64,000 nucleotides of DNA from Zygnema cylindricum (lineage: Eukaryota; Streptophyta; Zygnematophyceae; Zygnematales; Zygnemataceae), in assembly GCA_037447655.1 (NCBI GenBank), contig JBBHKE010003360.1, positions 232,885 to 296,884 of the forward strand. Reading direction: 5' to 3'. The first letter of the stretch is position 1, and the number at the start of each line of letters is the position of its first letter. Positions 56,595 to 64,000 of the stretch are shown in pieces. The position numbers were made by a program, and so were the translations under genes. The notes under the pieces are model-generated. The model saw only the letters and a program-made list of their open reading frames with translations, searched no databases and was not told where the DNA came from.

Positions 56595-57608
56595 CTGCCC
56601 GGCCAACAGAAACCAAAACCCGAAACAGGAAGAAAACAGGTCAGAAAACAAAGCAGATCAAAACAGGTCAAAACAGGTCAAAACAGGTCACAGGTTTTGA
56701 GTCAAGTCTCCTTGTTCATGTGCACATTCATAACTCCGACACAAAATCAAAAGTCTTAAAAATCAAAATATGTACATACAAGGGATGTACACCTTACTGT
56801 CAGAGTAATATGCGAGTTAGCAGCAAATGTAATAATACTTACGCTCAAAAAATAAATAAGTATATTTTTCCACATAGCTCCTCATGAAATCCTCAAACTA
56901 AAATTGTTATTAAGACGAATTTATGAGTTTGAGTCAAAGAAAATCGCACTAGATTCAAAGATGTTAACTCTACAAGCGATGCGCAGTGTAGCAGTCCAGA
57001 GGTCGAGGCTTAACCGGCCATGGCTCAAGAATCTGCGGCAGGCAAGCAGAGAGGGCCCGTGCAAAATGACAAAATTCTGGCAAGCGCAGTCAGTACGAGG
57101 AGCCGCTGAACCCTGCTTCGGTCTTCGCGCGAGGAGACTACAGAAGTTCATTTTCGTGTAAAGATAAATATTCAGCGGAACATAATGCCATATGTTACTC
57201 TGCCGTACATGTACCTTTTAGAAAAGCGTCACAAGTAAAAGCCGGCGCAGTCCGGAATACTTTGTCGTATACGGAGCCATGTAGAACTATTTTCTGGGTA
57301 CTGTAGTCATCTTTGCCAGTTAAAATTAGTTTCGGTGGTTCATTGTTTTAGTTAGCGTTGACTTTCGTTTGTTTTCTATGCCTTTGCCTATTTCCTGTTG
57401 GCTCTTGTACAATACAATACTGTGTTGTACTATATTGTACTGGTAATTGATAACTCGAACTAATTATTGAAGGCAATTTCTTTGTGGACACCCCAAATGC
57501 TTTCTGGACACCTTCAAAGAAAGCGTGCATAATTCAGGTCACCTATTGGGTTTTTAGGGGTGTCCACCCACCCAGTAAATTTTTTTGGGTCCGCACAGAC
57601 GGCCGCTA

Positions 57609-58161
57609 CACCGTGAATCGTTATTAAACTATAGAAATTATTAGTGTCAATAATGAATTACTGTAGTGTCATTGATGTTAATTTGTGTATCAATCCCATT
57701 GTGAAAAAAATGTTTAATTGTAATTTCTCTATAACGCTGATTTAGGTATAAAGAATCTGCCTTCATTACATATTCGTTAAAATAGGTAGAAGTACAAAAT
57801 ACCGCGTTGCGTCCTTTCACTGTAATTAATCCATAATTCTAATTTGGGTTTGCGAACGCGTTTGTCGCAAACTCGACTCCACGTTTATTCTAAGCGCAGC
57901 TCTGTATGCAACCGACATAAGTTAACTACAATTTCCGTACTATTTTCGGTAATCAAGTACAGCTTTGTACTAGCAAAAGCATTCCGTACACCACACTATT
58001 CATGAAATAGGTACGGTAATTCCATTGACGCTAATTCACAAGAACCGTAGTTAACGTCACGGATAAAATAGAATCAGTCACTGTATTTCGGGTATCGATG
58101 TCAAAATTTGGGGCGCCGATATAGAGTACATAAGTCTAATAAGTAATAACGATTCACGGTG
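57609..58161. mobile_element. Mariner-like MITE 3
   Basis: CACCGTGAATCGTTATTA at the left and AATAACGATTCACGGTG at the right are flanked by TA. Copy 2 of the duplication has the uninterrupted sequence GGCTGCTACAGTTCCAGC (near 63013) where this element sits, so the insertion is confirmed by an empty site. Confidence 0.88.
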
Positions 58162-58730
58162 TACTGTACAGTACACTGTACCAGCATCGCTGAGAACACG
58201 GGTGGAGACGCCGCCAACTGTGGAAACTGGAAAGGGCGGAGGTACTTCTGGTAGGGTCGATAGCGTGGCATCGCACCCATTTCAATTCTTTACAGCGTGG
58301 ACGAACCGAACCGACTATTTGATTGCAAGCCGTCATTTTGATTTTTGAGAATAGACATCGAGTCGTCGACCGAAACAATGACGCGGGCGACGGCTCGCGC
58401 TGAAGTTCAGGAACCAGTGTGAGACAAGTGCGTTCTAAATTAAGTACGGCGTCATCCGAAAAAATACAAAAAAATGAATGCCACGTAGACAACCCTACCG
58501 TAACAAAAGCATTTTGTACTTCTCATTGGTCGCGTGTCTAGTTTCGGAGCATCAGAGGGGATGTTAGCGGCGTCGGTGACGGAAACAATTTTTTTGACGG
58601 GAGTTGGGTAGTCACCCCTCCTGACGCAGTAAGTGTCCTAGGAGTATACATTTCCGTACGGATTTTTTTTAGGGTCATTTTAGGGTGTTCACGTAGCTTT
58701 CCATTATGAAACTCGATCCACAATTTTGAA

Positions 58731-59104
58731 CATAGTTCAAAAGTAGGTGAAAGTAGCCCCATACAATATGCCTATTGTACGCAAAAACATTAAATATGGC
58801 CTTAAGACCCATATTGTATTGGTCGCAAAATGAAAAATAATAGTAACAGGGTTGAGTTGCACATCGATCGATAGAGAATTAAACGTCATGTCTAAATTTT
58901 GAAAATCATTTGGACAACGTGTCAGTTCGCTAAAAAAAATCGTACGACGGCGTGCGCTGTACTATGGTGATACGTCAGATTCGTACGTACGTACAAGATT
59001 GTGCACAACGCACACACATACAGTATGCCTACTCTACGCGAGTTTTGTGCCAAGTTTTGTGCTCCTACCAAAGGCCTACCATAAAAACGCCTACTTTTGA
59101 ACTA
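58731..59104. mobile_element. Small inverted-repeat element
   Basis: ATAGTTCAAAAGTAGG at the left end and CCTACTTTTGAACTAT at the right end are perfect inverted repeats about 370 bp apart. TTTTGAAC occurs just outside both ends, which may be a target duplication. The interior shows no ORF and is GTAC-rich. Confidence 0.6.
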
Positions 59105-59479
59105 TGCTTTTGAACCATAGTTGTTCACGGCGATTAGTGAGAACGTACCGTACGTGACGAATTATACGTAACAAACGCATTGAACCTTTTGATCAAATCG
59201 CAAAAGATCGTTAATGAATTTCCTTCCGTACTATTCCGTACATAAAAAAAACAAAAACCTATTACATATAACGCAGTTTGGAAGTTTTTCTAGTTAAATG
59301 AGCGGCACGACAATAAACTCTTTATATTTTTATCACACTCTATGCTGGTATCGGAACTTCTTCACCAACTGGTAGTCCAATCGTACACCTTAGGGTATGA
59401 TATGGACTTGACGCACATGTGTTCGAATGCCACAAAGGTAAATTTTTATGAAATTTCGTCTGTCCGAGCCGAAGTCCGT

Positions 59480-60210
59480 ATTGAAAAGTAAGCTTTAGTA
59501 AGACTTAGAATTTTGAGTGTAGGACTTAAAATATTTTTGGAATACCAACTGTTCAATGTTGACCAAATTTAGTGTGGATTTTTTGTATATCTACACGAAT
59601 TGTTATCTTTAAGTAAATTAGTGTGTAGAGCTGCCAATGAATGTAGACGCGATAAGAATCACCCGGATTTTTAGGGTATAAATATTGTTAGTGGAGAATT
59701 ATGGTCCAAACACTTAGATTTTTGTCAGTAGATTGTCTAGTGAACCTTGTACATACGTTTTAGATATTTTGAAGATCGTTAGAGTATTTAATTCAATTAG
59801 GAATGATCAGTTTGATACAAAACGTACATTATACACAAGAGTTAAGGAAATGAGAGCACTTAGTGCAATTTAAGGTGTTTTGAGCTCTATTGTCTTTGAT
59901 TTGCTTGTAGTACATGTTTGTATGGTTGAAAGACCTCTTTCATTTGGAGTTACATATCTTACACTATAGATCTAGTCTACTAGGCATTTCTCTTTGGGTT
60001 TGCTTATTCTGTCATGTCTACTGATGGCTCAGCTCCTGCAGCAAGTGCTCCTATTAGCCCTAGTGCTCCACCCGCTCCTCCAGGGACGAATATCCCAGCT
60101 GGTGCAAGTATGACTCTTAGTGGGAGTGGATCACAACCGAATCTAAATGCCCATGACCTTCATCAGTCCGAAGTCCGAAGTCTGGAGGCGAGGATAATAA
60201 AAAGCTTCGG
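59480..60210 (+). other. Copia-LTR-like stretch followed by a short ORF
   Basis: 59510-59580 (GGACTTAAAATATTTTTGG, then TGTTGACCAAATTTAGTG) resembles the U3/R part of LTR B. An ATG at 60014 opens MSTDGSAPAASAPISPSAP.., a Pro/Ala/Ser-rich frame running to a possible donor near 60215. It may be the Gag start of another retroelement or a first exon. No following exon could be tied to it. Confidence 0.35.
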
Positions 60211-60820
60211 AGGGAGGAGGGTAGGATATGGGGAAGCGGCTTCCTCGAGGTTTCGTTTTCAATATTCTATGGTGTCTTCTTTCAAAATTTTTTGAAGAAG
60301 ACGCCTGTACAAATTTCAAATTGAACGCGCGAAATTATTGTGACGTTCAACGTCTCTTTTCGAAAATGTCCGTACATTTTCGATTATATAACGTACAACT
60401 TCCGTGGTATTTCTGTTAGTTCACTAAACAGAAAGTACCAATAAGTACGACGCATATATCCCGTTTTATTCCGTACATATCCGTAATAAAATGTACAGTT
60501 ACAGTAATTAGTTAACAGGTTTCCGTAAATTTCCAGTTTCAGTTTACAGTACACGTTTTTTTACGATTTTTTCCAAAGTCACGAATTATACGTTTCAATC
60601 GCCGGGGGGGGGAAAAATCGCGCGATTTGAACAAGTATATTTTGAACTATCAGACTCCGCATGAAATTTTCGCACGTTTTGGAGATACGTCATTAATACA
60701 GTACAGTACATTACCGTACAGTACTGCACCTTAGCGGAGTATGGGCATAGGAGTTCCACTATGCAATGTCGCAGTGTCGAACGTCCACACTCCCCTCCTG
60801 TCTAACATAATCATCGGCAG

Positions 60821-60942
60821 ACTTGCTGCTGAGCACCATGAAAGAGAAGCAGGCGCGTGTGGAGGATGCAGAAGCCGCCATGGATGAACAACTTGTAAAT
60901 GCTATAGGAAAGCTTCAGGAAGTTCAGGACCAGCTCGAGCAG
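60821..60942 (+). CDS. Coiled-coil exon, gene unknown
   Basis: An exon-like stretch after GGCAG and before GTACGT reads LLLSTMKEKQARVEDAEAAM and DEQLVNAIGKLQEVQDQLEQ. It is charged, with heptad-like leucines, and looks like part of a coiled coil. The duplication repeats it from 63960 to the window end with only silent or minor change (GCGCGT to GCACGT). Neither neighbouring exon is recognisable. Confidence 0.45.
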
Positions 60943-61439
60943 GTACGTCATAATTAATGGTTATTCTTTTGCACTTTTGAACGAGGTCGGTTTTCAAGCA
61001 TGTCTTCAGTTATTAACGCATGTAACAATTGTGCCGGAAGCTGAATTTTCTGAGTGTAATTTTCTGAGTGGCTGGTCAGAGCTTCGATTTTGGTTACATA
61101 TGAGTGCAAAATGAATGAGTTTGATGACAATTGTTGGATTTTTGTGGTCTTGGGAGCCTTTTTAGCAACTGTTTGAGGTTGAGAGTGTATTGGCTGGTTT
61201 TTCTGCTGTTGTTGCCCCTCTGGTGATACATGGCTCAACAATTTATCTTTGTTTTCCTTATCTCCAATAGAGGTTGTTCAACGAGCATTATCTTGTTTTT
61301 TACTATGTTGTTTGAACCTTCTAGTTCCTTTTTTGTAGGAATAATACTCTTTGTCTGTTTGGCAAGCTGGATCTGCATTTTACGCCCTGAAATTGGCTTA
61401 AAACTGATATCTTATGTGGAACTGTGGGGAAAATTGCAC

Positions 61440-61502
61440 AGGAGGGAGAGGTAGAGGGAGAGGGAGAAGGAGAGGGAGGGGGAGAGGGAGAGGGAGAGAG
61501 AA
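61440..61502 (+). repeat. GGGAGA microsatellite
   Basis: About 60 bp of GGGAGAGGGAGA units. The surrounding 60943-62324 shows no recognised gene; 62150-62190 is a CT microsatellite. Confidence 0.85.
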
Positions 61503-62324
61503 CGAAAGGACTAATAAATCATGGTGTGGTCCATAATTGCCAAAAAGGGACTAAAATAGTTTAAACAGGTAAAACCAAGAGGTCAAAACCAAATTTAAAG
61601 ATAACATTAATTCTAAATTGAGATCACATATGTTGAAACAAGTTAAATTTCCACCCATAGTATCTGCCAACAGTGACAGTTACCCCCCTCCCCTCTTTCG
61701 ACATCCATCTCATTCTATTTCCCCCTCCAGGATCCACGGTTACAGTCCATCCTGCCGTCTCTCATAATCCTCATTCTTCTATCCATCTCTCAGAATTCTT
61801 TTTAAATCTCTTTTCCTTCCATAACCGTTGCATGTTAGGCAGTCCCCACTCCCCCGCAGTCTACTTCAACCCCCTTTCTTCCCTTCTTCGTCCACCATCT
61901 CTCAAGAAACCCTCTTCATCGTCCCGTTCACACAATAGCCTCGATTTTTCTAAACCTCTCCAAGGCGTCTTTCTCAGTGTTCTTAAACCTCTCGCTTGCC
62001 TCTCTTTCGCTAAACCTCTCCCTCTACCACCCTCATACTTTTCTCCGTCTGCCAGTTAGCCTCAGAATTACTCATATTTTTCAAAAAGATTGTGACTTAC
62101 AACTCGTCGCATCATCACATTCGTTTTCTTAATCTAATCGATACAGCTCCCTCTCTCTCCCTCTCTCTCTCGCTCTTTTTTCTCTCTGCTCTGTAAGTCT
62201 TTTCCAGCGGCAGCGAGGTAAAAAAAATGGCGTCTGTGCCTTACCCCATAGTCATGACATTATAAATCGATTTCTTTGTAGCATTCAACACCCGGATAAT
62301 ACACTGTACGGATATACATAATCC

Positions 62325-62405
62325 GTACATAAAAGGGATGTACACCTTACTGTTAGAGTAATATGAGCGTTAGCAGCAAATATAATATTACTTACGCTAA
62401 AAAGA

Positions 62406-62436
<31 letters not shown>

Positions 62437-64000
62437 TTTCCACATAGCTCCTCATGGACTACTGAAACTAAAATTGTTAATACGACGAATTTATGAGTTT
62501 GAGTCAAAAAAAAATCGCACTAGATTCAAAGTTGTTAACTCTACAAGCGATAGGCAGTGTAGTAGTCCAGAGGTCGAGGCTTACCCAGCCATGGCTCAAG
62601 TACCTGCGGCCAGAATGGCGGCAAGATGCAGGCAAGCAGAGAGGGCCCGCGCAAAATGACAAAATTCTGGCAAGCGCAGTCATTCATACGAGGAGCCGCT
62701 GAACCCTGTTCCGGCCTTCGCGCGCGGCTTTCTTTTTCCTGTGAAAGGAAACTTTCAGCGGAACATACTGCCATATGTTACTCTGCCGTACATGTACCTT
62801 TTAGAAAAGCGTAACAAGTAAAAGCCGGCACAGTCCGGAATACTTTGTCGTTTACGGAGCCATGTAGAACTATTTTCTTTTTGTGGGTAGTCATCTTTGC
62901 TACTTAAAATTACTGTAGTTTCGGTGGTTCATTGTTTTAGTTAGCGCTGACTTTTTCATTTGTTTTCGATGCCTTATGCCTATTTTCTGTGCGTCCGCAC
63001 CGACGGCTGCTACAGTTCCAGCATTGCTGACAACACGGGTGGAGACGCCGCCAACTGTGGGAAAGGCAGAGGTACACCTTGAATCGTTATTAGCGTATAG
63101 AAATTATGAGTGTAAAGAAAAAATTAGCGTCATCCATTCTAATTTAGTACATGAAGACGTGGCAGATTATGGTACACTTCCTTAAATAGTGTAATTTATT
63201 ATATTTTAAGGTATCAATGTCAAAATTTTGGGGTGCCGATATAGCGTACATAAGGCTAATAACGATTCACGGTGTACTTCTGGTAGGCTTGGTAGCGTGG
63301 CATCGCACCCATTTCAATTCTTTACAGCGTGGACGAACCGAACCGACTATTTCATTGCAAGCCGTCATTCTGGTTTTTGAGAATAGTATATTCTGTACGT
63401 CGACCGAAACAATGTCGCAGGCGACGGCTCGCGGTGAAGTTCAGGAACCAGTGTGAGAAAAGTGCGTTCTAAATTAAGTACGGCTTCATCCGAAAAAATA
63501 CAAAAAAGTGAATGCCACGTAGACAACCCCACCGTAACAAAAGTGTTTTGTACTTCTCACTCATTGGTCGCGTGTCTGGTTTCGGAGCATCAGAGGGGAT
63601 GTTAACGGCCGCCGGTAACGGAAACAATTTTTTTGACGGGGGTTAAGTAGTCACCCCTCATGACGCAGTAAGTGTCCTAGGAGTGTACATTTCCGTACGG
63701 ATTTTTTTTAGGGTCATTTTGGGGTGTTCACGTAGCTATTCCATTATCAAACTCGATCCACAATTTTGAACTATCAGACTCCGCATGAAATTTTCGCACG
63801 TTTTGGAGATACGTCATTGAATACAGTACAGTACAGTACATATTCGTACAGTACAGTACTGCACCTTAGCGGGAGTATGGGCATAGCAGTTCCACTATGC
63901 AATGTTGCAGTGTCTAACGTCCACACTCCCCTCCTGTCTAACATAATCAGCGGGAGACTTGCTGCTGAGCACCATGAAAGAGAAGCAGGCACGTGTGGAG
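62325..64000. repeat. Segmental duplication, copy 2
   Basis: The same blocks as copy 1 without MITE 3, without the 57400-57590 stretch and without 58731-60644, but with MITE 4. It continues past the window end. A TA microsatellite lies at 62407-62428. Confidence 0.88.
63075..63274. mobile_element. Mariner-like MITE 4 (200 bp)
   Basis: CACCTTGAATCGTTATTA and AATAACGATTCACGGTG termini are flanked by TA. Copy 1 reads GGAGGTACTTCTGG uninterrupted at 58230, which is the empty site. The right half matches MITE 3 (GGGGTGCCGATATAGCGTAC), so it is an internally deleted relative. Confidence 0.88.

Larger units (their letters stand above)
56770..60942. repeat. Segmental duplication, copy 1
   Basis: 56770-57390, 57595-57608, 58162-58730 and 60645-60942 match 62325-64000 in order. 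Copy 1 has extra material at 57400-57590, MITE 3, and 58731-60644. Shared landmarks include AGCAGAGAGGGCCCG, GGTGGAGACGCCGCCAACTG and GTGGCATCGCACCCATTTC. Confidence 0.88.

Overview
The window is nuclear DNA from a eukaryote, most likely a streptophyte (land plant or charophyte-grade alga). The evidence is spliced genes with GT..AG introns, Ty1/copia retrotransposons whose primer-binding site matches the anticodon arm of initiator tRNA-Met, a plant-type RhoGAP gene, and a remnant of ribosomal protein eS1 (RPS3A). I cannot name the species. There are no operons, phage or CRISPR arrays. Ten Ns at 22594-22603 mark an assembly gap.

Positions 1-22562 are a nest of one copia lineage. The oldest layer visible is a dispersed repeat (6472-6813, resuming at 22563). 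Into it went D (6814-22562, minus strand), a decayed full-length element with gag, protease-side sequence, integrase, reverse transcriptase and RNase H remnants. D's left LTR received solo LTR F (7325-8332) and element E (8589-17187, minus). E received solo LTR C (8809-9983) and element B (10653-15120, plus). Separately, the minus-strand LTR G (1-5267) received element A (406-4776, plus). Most junctions show 5-bp target duplications: GGCGT, ACTTT, AAGAT, ATTAT and GATGG/GATGA. A and B lack pol. Their single ORF is a Gag with a zinc knuckle fused to a degraded RNase H segment. A's ORF is open for 625 aa and its two 1242-bp LTRs look identical, so it is recent. All LTR subfamilies carry, on the strand opposite to element transcription, a tRNA-like segment. 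Next to it lies a stem-loop whose loop is nearly invariant while its stem changes; the pairing is clear in five of the six subfamilies and unclear in F.

Positions 22604-31400 hold dispersed repeats, two mariner-like MITEs, a palindromic CCGATA cluster, a degenerate short-period array and a GA tract. Positions 31399-37062 hold the host genes, both on the minus strand: a complete eight-exon RhoGAP gene and, 28 bp beyond its stop codon, two 3' exons of a SIM-RING protein that resembles SUMO-targeted ubiquitin ligases.

Positions 38600-50560 are mostly a very AT-rich stretch with weak direct repeats. It contains two copies of the C-terminal part of a non-LTR-type retroelement protein, one at its left edge and one inside it. 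A 1.65-kb almost pure purine tract follows (50578-52230). Positions 53739-56594 hold an intron-containing RPS3A pseudogene.

Positions 56770-64000 contain a segmental duplication (56770-60942 versus 62325-64000). Its two copies carry MITEs at different TA sites, so each copy gives the other's empty site. The duplicated block includes a coiled-coil exon of unknown function.
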